A stretch of 64,000 nucleotides of DNA, taken from Trichosporon coremiiforme (Eukaryota > Basidiomycota > Tremellomycetes > Trichosporonales > Trichosporonaceae). A program made the translations under genes and the position numbers. The notes beneath the pieces were generated by a model. The model ran no database searches and was not told where the DNA came from. It saw only the letters and a program-made list of their open reading frames with translations. The DNA lies in assembly GCA_039545355.1 (NCBI GenBank), contig BCJJ01000017.1:434001-498000 (forward strand). The letters are read 5' to 3'. Positions 24,309-34,868 of the stretch are shown here, in pieces (positions within the stretch are counted from its first letter, which is position 1; the number at the start of each line of letters is the position of its first letter).

Positions 24309-26018
24309 ATGCCTGCCGTCGAGGAGCTCATCGTCGGAACCGGCCCGGTCTACCCCGGCCGCGATCGCCTCGGCAACAAGGTGAGTTGCCCTCAAGCTGC
24401 CTTCGGAGTTTTCGGGAAGCTCGGCCGTTCCCAGTCGCCATTCCGTCACGAGAACGATTTCGGTCACACGGACACGGTGTGTCTTCGAACGCGATCTGTC
24501 GCCGCGTCGGCGTACGAAGCTGCCAGCCTACGTTCAGGAGGGAGATGAAGCGATGCATGCGCGCGGCGCGCGACTGCATGCGCAGCCTGGAGGAGCTCGT
24601 GACGGAACTCGAACACGCGGAACGAAGCCACACCGAACACAAGCTCCTAAAGAGAAACCCGGCTGACCCCCAGCTCCCCATCTACTCGTCGCCCGATGAC
24701 GAGCGCGTCGTCACCCTCGTCGTTACGCCGAACCCGCTCACCGACTACATCACGACTGGTCGTGAGGCCGCGCAGGGCGTCCTCGGCGAGGCGCGCGAGA
24801 CGGTCCAGAAGGGCGTCCAGAGCTGGGTCGGATTCGAGAGGAACGTTGAGCGTGAGTAGATCGAACGACGAAGAGGAACTGGAGCGCTCCTGGAGCTGGA
24901 GCAAGGGGTTCCGGAGAAGTGCAATGAAGTGCAAGAGGAACATTGTCACGTCCGGCTCGAATTGGAGCGCGGCAAGCCGGCATCTGCCCGCCAGACCTTT
25001 AGGAAGCAGTCGCGCTTGCGAGCCTTGTGCGTCGCTGTCCGGTGTCTTCTGCTCTCTGAGATTCTCCTAGCATTTTGCTTCGGCGACTGCCTTCGAGTAC
25101 CATCTAAGCTGCGTATGCCTGGCGCCAAGCTAACCCGCAGGCGAGGTCAAGCAGATCGTTGACCCCACCGAGCCCCTCACGCCCGGCATCATCTACGTTC
25201 TCGTCGCCGGTCTCACCGGTTCGGTGCTCACGCGCACTCGCTCTTTCCCCGTTCGCTTCCTCGCCCCGCCGCTGTTCACGCTCGCTGCGATGCCCTACTT
25301 CCTCCCGAAGACGTCGCACAACATCCGCGCGTACCTCTCGGACGTCGAGGACCGGGTCGCGCCCGAGTTCGCGGCCAAGCACGACCACTTCAACTCGATG
25401 ATGAACATGCACTACCACATGGCTCTGGACAAGGTGCGCGGAGCGGGCAGCGACGTCGACGGATGGGCGCAGCGTGCGCGCCAGGGTGTCCAGGACGCCA
25501 CTGGCCTGAACGTCGGTTCGGGATCGGCGTCGACCCAGGCGAAGCAGTGGGCTCAGCAGGCGCGCGACAACGCCCAGGACTGGAAGGCGCGTTCGCAGGA
25601 GGAGCTCCGCCACGCCGCCGACGTCGCGCAGGCCAAGCTCGCCGACGCCAAGGCCGCCGTGCAGGACAAGGTCTCCGACCTCCACCCCGCCTCGACGCCC
25701 GTTGACAACTACGCCACCTCTACGTCCGACAAGCGCGCCACCGGCTCTGACGCCGCTGCCGGCGCCAAGCCGGCCAACACTCAGGCCCCGACGCAGGAGT
25801 ACGCCACGGTCGCGACCGTCGTTGAGCAGAAGCCCGTCGCCCAGATCGTCGTCCCCGTCGAGAGCGCGCAGGGCGTCGAGCCCGCCACCATCGTCGTCGA
25901 GGACACCAAGACGGTCGTCGTCTCCGCCCCCCGCGACGTTGTCGACAAGCAGAAGCCCCGCGACGTCGTCGCCCCGCCCCAGCCTAAGAGCGAGGACAGC
26001 GGAAAGCGCCTCGTCTAA
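24309..26018 (+). CDS. MICOS complex subunit of the apolipoprotein O (MIC26/MIC27) family
   Basis: Exons 24309-24380, 24674-24851 and 25141-26018 encode 375 residues. The family core is LPIYSSPDDERVVTLVVTPN, then a helix with YITTGREAAQG. After the second intron come two membrane helices, GIIYVLVAGLTGSVLTRTR and a segment ending FLAPPLFTLAAMPYFLPKT, followed by NIRAYLSDVEDRVAPEFA. The tail is unusually long, with Ala/Gln-rich amphipathic helices (WAQRARQGVQDATG, WAQQARDNAQDWKARSQEEL, LADAKAAVQDKVSDL) and a disordered end. MIC26/27 proteins sit in the inner mitochondrial membrane, bind cardiolipin and stabilise crista junctions. The two introns are 293 and 289 nt, far above the window's norm. 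Confidence 0.87.
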
Positions 26019-26328
26019 GTGCTCCCCGGATGGGTGCAGATTAGATAACAAAACTCAATGCATTAGATTATAGCTGACCGCGTGGCTGCTGCCCGGCAGC
26101 GTCGGCGTGCGGAACGCTCGGCTCTGACAGGGCGGAGCTGTACGTGAGCTAGACAATGACGAGCGGTGTAGCTCACGGGAACGCTGCAGACGAGGCGCTG
26201 GGATCAGCTGACGTGTCGGGACGAAGTTGGAAAGCTTCGAGCTGCGCATGGCGGTTCGGAAGTTCTACCAACCCTGCAGTTCAGTAACGTGTTCTGGCTG
26301 TCAGCTCACCAGGTAGGCGTAAAAAACA
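26019..26328. other. convergent 3' region
   Basis: It lies between the MIC26/27 stop and the proposed stop of the intron-dense leftward gene. The leftward strand still shows intron-like GTGAGCT and AGCTGAT words here, so the leftward gene may extend into this stretch with alternative splicing. Confidence 0.4.
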
Positions 26329-28259
26329 TTAGGCATGAACGAACCGTCGGTGCCAAGCGCGAGACTGGACGTCAGCTGCTCAGACGACCGTCTTAGCTCA
26401 CCCCGCTCCTAACCTCATCACTGCCGGTCAGCTTTCCAAGAGATCCAGACATCGTCACGGCTCACGGTGCTGGGAATAACGCACTGCTCATCAGCTCGGG
26501 CTTATACTTCTTTCAGCTCTAGACACAATCGAGATTCGGCTTACACGCCAGAACGCAAGGCGACAGAGCAGAAGGGAGCCTGATCGTCAGCTAACCTTTT
26601 GCACGCACGTTAGCTTACGTGCATCTCCAACCGGTTTGTGGCACTAACGCCCACGCACTCCGTTGCTGCTCGTCAGCTTCCAGGAATTCAAGTAACTCAC
26701 GGCTACCTGAAGGTCAGCTCGGCCGACTCACAGGGGCTCTCTGTGAACATGAGCCCAGAAGGCTGCGAGAGCTGTGACCAAGGCTTTCGAAGCTGGTCTA
26801 CGAACTCGTTCAGACTGTCAGCTTGAATTTGAGCGAATTTATCAGCGCCCTCACTGGATGGGAGAGGCGTACGCCTGCGAGGGAGGTGCTCTGAATAAGC
26901 TTGACCTCGCAGACGGTACAAAGCTCACCGACCTTTTCGCAAGGGTGTCTGTCAGTTACTCGGCAACTTCCAGCTCACCATGATCTCGGAGGGCATCGTC
27001 GTCTGCCGAATGTGGCGGAGAAATGCAGTTGCATTGTGGGTGAGCTGCACGTCTCTATCGCAATAGCTTACGTCGACCCTCGGCGGACTGGGTATCAGCT
27101 AAGGGCTACCGAGCACCTAGCTCACCTGAAGAGTAGGAAGCACGAGCGAAGCATGGAGGTACGAGATACACGGGCGACACGCAGAAAGATGACGACCAAT
27201 GCCTCTGGGCACCTAGGTGTCGGCTAACCAAGACGACCGGAAAAGCTGGTACTCGGTGCTGCAGTGCTGATCGCGACGGATATTTGTCCTCGTGTCCCTG
27301 CCTATAAGCTTCCAGTGGCATCGAACAAGCTCGCTGTGTACGCTACCACAAAAGTCGGCTACGGCCCTAAACCACACAGCTGAGAAACGAACTGTGGTCT
27401 TGAGTCCTTGCACGCTGACAAGGACGCGCCTGATCGCTAGAATCGACTTGCAGACTGAGACCCAGCTTAGCAACGACACAGGCAGAATACCCACCTGCAT
27501 TGGCTGCGTATCAGCTGAGAAAGAAAACAAGAAAGCTCACCGACACCAGACCGGATAGCATCAGCACTCCGGAGCGCTGACTGGGTGTTGCTAGATCCTG
27601 CTAGCCAGCATACAGAGGCCACAGGAAGCTCACTCCTGCTTGTCAGCTTCATCCAAACGCGAGGCCAGCTCAGTGATCGTGCTGACCCCACGAACAATGG
27701 CTGCTCGTCGCCTTCGTCGCAGTGTACTTGAGCTAATTATCACAGCGCACTGACAGTCAGCTCGCAGAAATCAAGTCAGTCAGCTTACGGTATGGTGTGT
27801 CGGCGGAAGTTCTGGACGTCCGTCAGCGCTGATGAAGGAATTCCATCTACCGCGAACGTCCACCCTTCCCCTGGCTATCAGCTATGGTGTCATGCAGACA
27901 GCTCACGGAAGACTCCTCGAGCCACACAGCTAGCATGTCCCTGCCCCCTCCAGTCAAAATTAGAGTGATAGGCCGCCGAATCAACCTCTCAGCTGTGCAG
28001 GCGGGCAGATGGTTTCGCGTTCGACGTCTGATTGTCAGCTTCGAGTTCGTGGCAGTGAGCGGCATACCAGCTGCACGAAACCAAACTGAGGACGACTGCA
28101 TGATCGCCACACTGTCACACGGCCATCGCCTGAGGTCAGCTAAACCCGACCCTCTTCGGCTTACAACGCCAGGGGATTAGCGTCGCCGAGAGGCTTGCTC
28201 TCCGCAGAAAGCGGCAGTGCATGTCCTAGAATTGAAGTCAATGGTGCGGTTTCTGCCAT
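26329..28259 (-). CDS. unrecognised, extremely intron-dense gene (tentative exon chain)
   Basis: Read leftward, the segment alternates GTGAGCT-type donors and AGCTGAC-type acceptors every 60-120 bases, which implies roughly 14-16 introns in 1.9 kb. A start at 28259 (ACAATGG context) opens MAETAPLTSILGHALPL and continues in frame through the 38-nt intron 28167-28130 into RWPCDSVAIMQSSS. Later exons include WTFAVDGIPSSALTDVQNF, AIVRGVSTITELASRLDEA and LNEFVDQLRKPWSQLSQP. One chain ends at a TAA at 26331-26329. In the 3' half a second frame also stays open through the same introns, so the true frame is not settled. No known domain was recognised. The splice-signal density is like that of the polymerase kappa and MSH4 genes. 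It lies downstream of NAS2 on the same strand. Confidence 0.45.
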
Positions 28260-28648
28260 TGTGATGCATTGATGTGTGCGAATTGCTATCTGGGTGGGTG
28301 TGCGTTCTTGAACTGTAGCTGCGGAGGGGTGGACTTGATATCTGATTTGCAGCTTCCAAGAGCTAGCACCAGCTCACATAGGCCTGGCCTGGATACGTCT
28401 CCGCCAGCTACAGACAGACCGCATAACCCGGCTGTGGAAGCGCTGTGCAGTTCAGCCTGGTGGTTCGCTTGGCTTAGAGTGCCCGCAAGCTTTCATCTAC
28501 TGCACGCTCACCCTTAAGCCATACACCCAATCTTGAGTTCTAAAGTACATGCATGTCTTCTCTGTCTTCTCTATCAGCCACTGGTGGTGATCACGGAATG
28601 CAGGTCTGAACATTAGCTACTGTCGGCGGCTGAACGCTTACCGTTGGA
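28260..28648. other. intergenic between NAS2 and the intron-dense leftward gene
   Basis: Both genes read leftward, so this holds the NAS2 3' end and the promoter/leader of the downstream gene. A GTGAGC donor-like word near 28509 and a CACAG acceptor-like site near 28442 could mark a leader intron. Confidence 0.4.
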
Positions 28649-29679
28649 CTACGGCGGCAGGATATGACACCCGAGCAGTCCGCGCCCCGACCACTGTCGC
28701 GGCGTCAGGCGGAGCGCCTTGCGTTCCGTTCCTCGCTGAATGAGGAGTGTGAGCGGTGACTGTTGTCAGTTAAGAGGTTCAGTTACGCAACTCACCCCCT
28801 CGCTTCGCTGCACGAGCGGGCCGATGGCGGCCATGGCCGACGGCGCCTGGATGCCTGCAAACGTGTAGATGAGGTCGCCCGGCTGGAGGCCCTGCGTCGT
28901 TAGCTGAAGGACGTAGTAAAGCTTCAAGAAGTGGTCATTCAGGTACAGAGGGAGAGAAGAGATGGGGAGGGAACACTCACAGCATCAGCTGCGGGACTTC
29001 CTGGCGCAACAGTGTTGACCTTTGCAAGAGGGCGCTCAGGCCAGGTGTCTGGCAGGTCGAAGCCGTTCGCGCCTGCCGCGCTGGAGGTACCGTTGCTGCG
29101 CCCGTTGGCTGCGGTTGGCGATCCGTTTGATGTTCCGTTCGCCAGGGGCTCAGAAGATGACTCCAAGGACCCTCCACCAGAGGCGAAGGCGCCCTCGAGC
29201 GCCGATGCTAGGCGCCGCACAACCTCGGCGCGGTCGTTCCTCAGCCGGGCCAGCGCCGCGCGCGCATGTCGGATGGAGTACTGCTGTTAGCTTCACCTGC
29301 GCAACAAGGAAGCTTCGGTGTCTCGGAGTGCATGTAGCCCGAGTCCTGCTATCTGATGAGTGCAGGTGGCTTATCTTCCTCGCCTCGGAGCGCGGAGCTA
29401 TACTCTTCGGAGCAAAGCACTCACCACATCGATGTCGCCGCGCGGGTATCCTTCCGGGTCGACGAGGGGAGTGTTCGCGTTCGCGTTGTGCTGCTGTTAG
29501 CTCTGCGTACTGATGGCCAAGCTCACGGAAGCGAGGACGTCGTTCAGAGTGTCGATCTCCTTCTCGATGTCGTCCTTGCGCTGCATGAGGGCGCGGGCAT
29601 ACTCCCTCGGTTCGCCGGGGTACGCCTCCGGGTCTGGGAGCGGGAGCTGGACGTCCTGGTAAGGTTCGGGAATGGACAT
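28649..29679 (-). CDS. NAS2: 26S proteasome assembly chaperone Nas2 (PSMD9/p27), PDZ protein
   Basis: Five exons (29679-29527, 29490-29425, 29280-28981, 28891-28796, 28759-28649) encode 241 residues. The N-terminal helical domain carries the signature VDPEGYPRGDIDVYSIRHAR, followed by ARLRNDRAEVVRRL. A Gly/Ser/Asn-rich linker separates it from the PDZ domain: LAKVNTVAPGSPAADAGLQP and GDLIYTFAGI. The C-terminus SGRGLLGCHILPP is typical of the family. Nas2 binds the tail of Rpt5 and guides assembly of the proteasome base. The DPEGYPRGDIDV signature occurs twice in part: the first exon has DPEAYPGEPREY at a similar spacing, so exon 2 looks like a partial duplication. It shares a 318-bp divergent promoter with MET22. 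Confidence 0.93.
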
Positions 29680-29997
29680 GACGCTGGTGGTGGGATGGTG
29701 TGATGCTCGAAAGTTGAGGGCTGGTCGCAAGGCTTGATACCATTATCGATGACGAAAGTGTGCCGCCCCTCGCCCCGGTGAGTGTGGGGGTCCCGGCTTC
29801 GATTTGGGAATTCACCGGAAACCGGTACGTGCTTGGTTGCTCACTCGTTATTTTGGCGTCTGACCGACCAACGACATTCGTCAAGCCCGCCTGCACCCCG
29901 CCAGCCTCGCCGCTGCATGCTCACTTCGACTTTGCTTCGATCACGGACTCGCTCTCTTCTGCTTCATCGCTCAATTAGGACGTACAACACCACCGTC
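29680..29997. promoter_or_regulatory. 318-bp divergent promoter between NAS2 and MET22
   Basis: The two start codons face away from each other with no gene between. A palindromic CCGGAAACCGG lies at about 29815-29825. No TATA box is obvious. Confidence 0.55.
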
Positions 29998-31150
29998 ATG
30001 TCCTCGTCGCTCCCGTTCACCAAGTACAAGAAGGAGGCCGAGGTCGCTATCCTCTCCGTCCTCCGCGGATGTGGACTGTGAGTTTACCTTGGCTCTGCGT
30101 AACTGACAGACAGCACGAAGCAGGTCCAGGACACGCTCGTGACCCAAGACACGGTCATCAAGAAGGACAAGTCGCCCGTCACTGTCGCCGACCTGTCTGC
30201 GCAAGCGCTCATCTCGCTGCACCTCATTCCCGAGTTCCCGAAGGACGAGATTATTGGCGAGGAAGACACTTCGGAGCTGCGCCGCAACGATGCGCTCTGT
30301 GAGAAGGTCGTCTCGCTCGTTAACGAGGGCTTCACTCGCGTCTCTGGTCCGATGCAGAACGACACTTTCTCCAAGGACCAGATCCTCGACGCCATCGACA
30401 AGGGATCCGCCGCCGGTGGACCCAAGGGCCGTTTCTGGACTATCGTGAGCTAATTGATCGTCACGTTCGTAGCTGACATCACAGGACCCGGTTGACGGCA
30501 CGTCCGGCTTCATCCGTCACCAGCAGTACGCTGTATGCCTTGCGCTCATCGTCGACGGCGAGGTCGAGCTCGGCGTCATCGGGTGCCCCAACCTCGGCCC
30601 GGAGCCGGCCAAGATCGGCGAGGAGGTCGTCCCGAACGGCAAGGGTGTGCTCATGGTCGCCGTCCGCGGCGAGGGCTCGTACTCCCGCCCCCTGACTGAG
30701 GACAAGTACACGCGCCTGACTCTCCCGCCCATGCCGCCGGCAGACAACCCGCTCACGTTCCTCGAGTCTGTTGAGGCCGGCCACTCGGCCCACGGCATCC
30801 AGAAGCGTATCGGCGAGCTCCTCGGCGTCCAGCGCCCGTCTCTCCGTATGGACTCCCAGGCCAAGTACGCATGCCTCGCGCGCGGCGAGGGCGGCGTCTA
30901 CCTCCGTATCCCGACCAAGTACTCCGGTGGCAAGGAGTACGAGGAGAAGGTCTGGGATCACGCCTCTGGCGCCCTCCTCATCGCCGAGTCAGGCGGTGTC
31001 TGCTCTGACATGCGCGGAAAGCCCCTCGACTTCACTCAGGGCCGCACGCTCAAGGCCAACGAGGGCATTGTCGCGGCCGGAAAGGAGATGCACGAGAAGG
31101 CCGTCAAGGCCGTCCAGGAGGCCGTCGGCGAGGCTGGCTACAAGCTTTAA
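29998..31150 (+). CDS. MET22: 3'(2'),5'-bisphosphate nucleotidase
   Basis: Exons 29998-30077, 30114-30444 and 30485-31150 give 358 residues, normal for the Hal2/Met22 family. Metal-binding motifs of the inositol-monophosphatase superfamily are present: IIGEED, WTIDPVDGTSGF (split by the second intron) and VWDHASGALLIAESGG. Phosphoadenosine-nucleotidase features include KSPVTVADLSAQALI near the N-terminus and IRHQQYAVCLALI. The enzyme converts the by-product PAP to AMP in sulfate assimilation and keeps PAP from inhibiting RNA exonucleases. It is a target of lithium and sodium in yeast. Its stop lies 59 bp from that of the convergent XRCC2-like gene. Confidence 0.95.
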
Positions 31151-31209
31151 AATCATACTTATACATGTAGAAGAACCGGATATGCAAATGCTAGACTAGA
31201 TTATGCTGA

Positions 31210-32295
31210 CTATGCTGCTACGAGCCCACTGTCGTCGATTACGAAGGTCCACCGCGCGCCTCGCGGCGTGCCTGCCTCCCCTCCGCCGCCCGGGATCCGG
31301 AGTACGCCGATGTACTCCTGCGTCTGGCCGAGATGTCGTGCGCGGAGCGCCTCGATCGCAGTTGTCTCGGCAGGGTACTGGAGGGACCGCTTCCGCCCCA
31401 GCAGCGTCAGTTGGAAGGTGATACCCCACCTCTGCCCATCAAAGATGGAGGGATACGGCGCAGGGAGGTGCGGCTTGAATGCGTCTGAGTTAGGGTCGTG
31501 CTGTCGTCAACTCCAGTACAAGGCAACCAGCTCACCTTGAGCCCCTGGACTGTCATAACAACAACCGCGCCGGCAGTCTGCCGTAGGTGCGTGAGTGCGT
31601 CCCAGGCGTCGCGCATCGTGTTCCCCGCACGACGCTCTTCGTGCTCCCACCGCTCGACCCAGTATCCGTCCCCGAAATCGTCGCACACAACCATCTCCAG
31701 CTCTTTCCTAGTAGCGATCTTGCGGAGCGCGACGGCCCAAGACATCCATCTGGGCTGGGGCTTCACGATCGTCAGATTGGCGAGCGCAGCGTCAATGACG
31801 GCCGCAACATCTACGGCGGTGTACGCGACCTGCTGGAGACAGTCTTCCACGTGCCGCTGCATGGCACGACGCAGGGCAGGCTTCACAGAAGCGTGTGAGG
31901 GAGGAGACAAGATCGCCGCCTGCTTCCCCCTTCCGTCGATCGCGACCTCGACGCCGCCCACTGTCATGCTGGCAGGCAGCAGCGTAGTCATGAGGAGGAA
32001 CACACACAATGTCGTCTTCCCCGACCCGCTGGGGCCGATGACCTCGACAAGGTCGCCGCGCTGCAGCGTCGAGCCACCGGAGTGCGGGCGGCTCGCCACC
32101 AGCACCTCGTCTAATGACTGGATGAAAGTGGGGCCTGGCGGCGAATCTGATGTCAGCTCGGAAGACTCCCGGGCAGCTCACTGATGTACCGCGACGCGAG
32201 GAGGAGCTGAGCGTTAGCTCTGAGCGCGTGCAATAGCTTACCTCGGACGCGGTACCGCTGCCTATCTCGGCAAGCATGGATTGAGTGGAGACCAT
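31210..32295 (-). CDS. Rad51 paralog of the XRCC2-like type
   Basis: Exons 32295-32242, 32206-32182, 32146-31520 and 31484-31210 sum to 326 residues in frame. The Walker A loop is VEVIGPSGSGKTTLC near residue 60, followed by LLPASMTVGGVEVAIDG. The Walker B-like region is LEMVVCDDFGDGYWVERWE, which resembles the XRCC2 family segment before its Tyr/Trp-Asp-Arg. After the last intron comes a segment with HLPAPYPSIF and WGITFQLTL, a pattern I associate with fungal XRCC2-like proteins. Choosing the donor at 31519 keeps the frame; the stronger-looking GTGAGC at 31535 does not. The protein is expected to help load Rad51 in homologous recombination. Orthology to XRCC2 rather than another paralog is inference. 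Confidence 0.75.
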
Positions 32296-32607
32296 GGCCG
32301 CGGCATGCGGAGTGTTTGCGTGAGTGGGTGATGCAAAGAGCGAGTGATGTCACGACGGTCAGAAGCACGATAAGATCGACTAAGCCGATCAGGCCAGCGG
32401 GAGATCGATTATGGCACCGCAGTGGAAATCATCGCACCACCCTACACTTGGCCTGTGCTACATATCATGTGCCTCCTCATTTGTGCAACACGCAACTGCA
32501 ACCGAATTGTCAAATTTCCCAATGGCTATGTCATCCACATCCCATGTGCATCTGCTACAGGATCCTACAAGGGCACGATACCTAATATCCTACAAGAGGG
32601 CAGCTGC
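32296..32607. other. intergenic between HSP70 and the Rad51 paralog gene
   Basis: Both genes read leftward. This is the HSP70 3' UTR and the promoter of the Rad51 paralog. It is AT-richer than its surroundings, and no other feature is visible. Confidence 0.5.
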
Positions 32608-34868
32608 TTAACGCGACTGGAAGCCCTTCTGGACAGCGCGCTTGATGCCGAGCTGGGCGCGCTTGAGCTGGTCGGTGGTGGCGTCCTCGTTCTCGAGGAC
32701 CTCGAGGGCCTTGGCGATCTCGGCCTCGATGGCGGACTTGGCACCACGACGGAGCTTGGAGGCGAGCTCGGGGGAGGTGATCTGGCCCTCAACGGAGTGG
32801 AGCTGGGCCTCGAGGTCCTGGCGGGCCTCGTGGCGGGCGGAGAAGTCCTTGTCGGCGTTGCGGTAGGTCTCGGCGTCCTTGATCATGTTCTGGATCTCGT
32901 CGGCAGAGAGACGGCCAACAGAGTTCTGGATGGTGATCTGGGCGGTCTTGCCAGAGGTCTTGTCCTTGGCCGAAACCTTAAGGAGACCGTTGGCGTCAAC
33001 CTCGAAGGTACAGAGGAGCTCGGCCTGGCCACGGGGCATCGGGGGGATGCCGGAGAGCTCGAACTCGCCGAGGAGACGGTTGTCCTTGCACTGGGTGCGC
33101 TCACCCTCGTAGACGGGGAAAGTGACGGTGGTCTGGTTGTCCTCAACAGTGGTGAAGACACGCGACTTCGAGGTGGGGATGGGGGAGTTGCGGGGAACGA
33201 CAACACCGAAGATGTCACCCTGATAGAGTTAGCAAATGACGCCAGAAACAGGAAGAGAACGCACCTGCATGGCAACACCGAGCGAGAGGGGAGAAACGTC
33301 GAGGAGGAGGAGGTCGGCGGTCTTGTCCGAGGTCTGGTTGGTGAGGACGGCACCCTGGACGGCGGCACCGTAGGCGACGGCCTCGTCGGGGTTGATCGAC
33401 TTGTTGAGGGCACGGCCGTCGAAGAGCTCGGAGACGAGCGACTGGATCTTGGGGATACGGGTAGANCCACCNACNAGGACNATGTCGTCGACCTTGGCGG
33501 CNGGGATCTTCGAGTCCTTNAGNACCTTCTCGACGGGCTCGATGGTGGACTTGAAGGCGGCGGCGTTGATCTCCTCGAAACGGGCACGGGTGATGTTGGC
33601 GGAGAAGTCAATGCCGTTGTAGAGGGAGTCAACCTCGACGGTGGTCTGGGTGACGGAAGAGAGGGTACGCTTAGCACGCTCACAGGCCGAACGGAGACGA
33701 CGGAGGGCACGGGCGTCGTCCGAGATGTCGGCCTTGTTCTTGCGCTGGAACTCGGCCTTGAAGTGCTCAAGGAGGGTGTTGTCGAAGTCCTCACCACCGA
33801 GGTGGGTGTCACCAGCAGTGGCCTTGACGGCGAAGACACCGCCGGTGATGGAAAGGAGCGAAACATCGAAGGTACCACCTCCGAGGTCGAAGATGAGGAC
33901 GTTCTTCTCCTCCTTGGACTGGGAGTCGAGACCGTAAGCAATAGCAGCGGCGGTGGGCTCGTTGATGATACGGAGAACGTCGAGGCCAGCAATGGCACCG
34001 GCGTCCTTGGTGGCAAGACGCTGGGAGTCGTTGAAGTAGGCGGGGACGCTGAGTGGCGTTAGTCGTGAAAAAGTGGAGGGGTGTGGCGCCTCAAAACTCA
34101 CGTGACGACAGCCTTCTTAACCTCCTTGCCGATCTTGGCCTCGGCAATCTCCTTCATCTTGGTGAGGACCATGGAAGAGATCTCCTGGGGGGAGAAGGTC
34201 TTCTTCTCGCCGAGGTACTCGACCTCAACGAAGGGGGAGCCCTCCTTGTCGATGACGGCGAAAGGCCAGTGCTGAACGGTTAGTTTCGGAAAATTTACTG
34301 GCCGGCATCCGGTATCCGACTTCCACACACCTTCATGTCCTTCTTGACGTCAGCGTCGTCGAAGCGACGGCCGATAAGACGCTTGGCGTCGAAGACGGTG
34401 TTGCGAGGGTTCATGGCCGACTGGTTCTTGGCGGCTGAATATATTAGCTCCGAACTCCACAATAGCAGCCAATTGCTCAATCTACTCACCATCACCAATG
34501 AGACGCTCGCCCTCGGTGAAGGCAACGTACGAAGGGGTGGTACGGTTACCCTGGTCTGTAGAATGTTAGTACATGGTTCCCGAAGTCCGAGGTTCATGAA
34601 AATATTCACCGTTGGCGATGATCTGTTCCGACGTCAGCGACCGTTCCTGTCCGATAATTGCACGCCGATCTACTCACCTCAACACGGTCGTTGGCCCAGA
34701 CACCAACACACGAGTAGGTGGTACCAAGGTCTGCATGGGTCAGCAAATCTTCCAAACATGTCGATCTGTCCCCAGGTCCCGAACTCGAAGTCGAGGTCGA
34801 GAACTACCGGGTGCGGTTGAGTACGCACCAATGCCGATGGCACCCTCGAAAACGTCGTCGGCGGACAT
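32608..34868 (-). CDS. SSB1: cytosolic, ribosome-associated HSP70 of the SSB type
   Basis: Eight exons (34868-34829, 34730-34678, 34622-34610, 34555-34490, 34434-34331, 34271-34102, 34048-33265, 33219-32608) give 613 residues. It starts [20 protein letters not shown] and shows all HSP70 signatures: [27 protein letters not shown] and the third motif over the ambiguous bases, which still reads [17 protein letters not shown]. Length and the absence of an EEVD tail fit Ssb rather than Ssa; it ends [11 protein letters not shown]. Ssb binds nascent chains at the ribosome together with the RAC co-chaperones. Seven N bases lie between 33466 and 33523, all at third codon positions. Exon 3 is only 13 nt. 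An unbroken antisense frame covers much of the gene but is a codon-bias shadow. Confidence 0.95.

Noticed and set aside
26281..26345. Open frame reading LALGTDGSFMPNVFYAYL as an extra exon of the intron-dense gene
   Set aside because: It looks protein-like, but reaching it in phase needs a 26-nt intron or an unsupported splice choice upstream. The better-phased chain ends at the TAA in the same stretch.
31485..31535. GTGAGC at 31535 as the donor of the last intron of the Rad51 paralog
   Set aside because: Using it shifts the frame and gives an early stop. The donor at 31519 keeps the frame into the HLPAPYPSIF segment, and the exons then total 327 codons.
32422..34062. 546-residue open frame antisense to HSP70
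   Set aside because: It is Gly/Leu/Glu-rich without any motif, and it lies exactly opposite a highly expressed gene whose codon bias avoids the codons that would create antisense stops. Similar shadows lie opposite QCR2 (10048-11025) and IDH1 (50406-51485).
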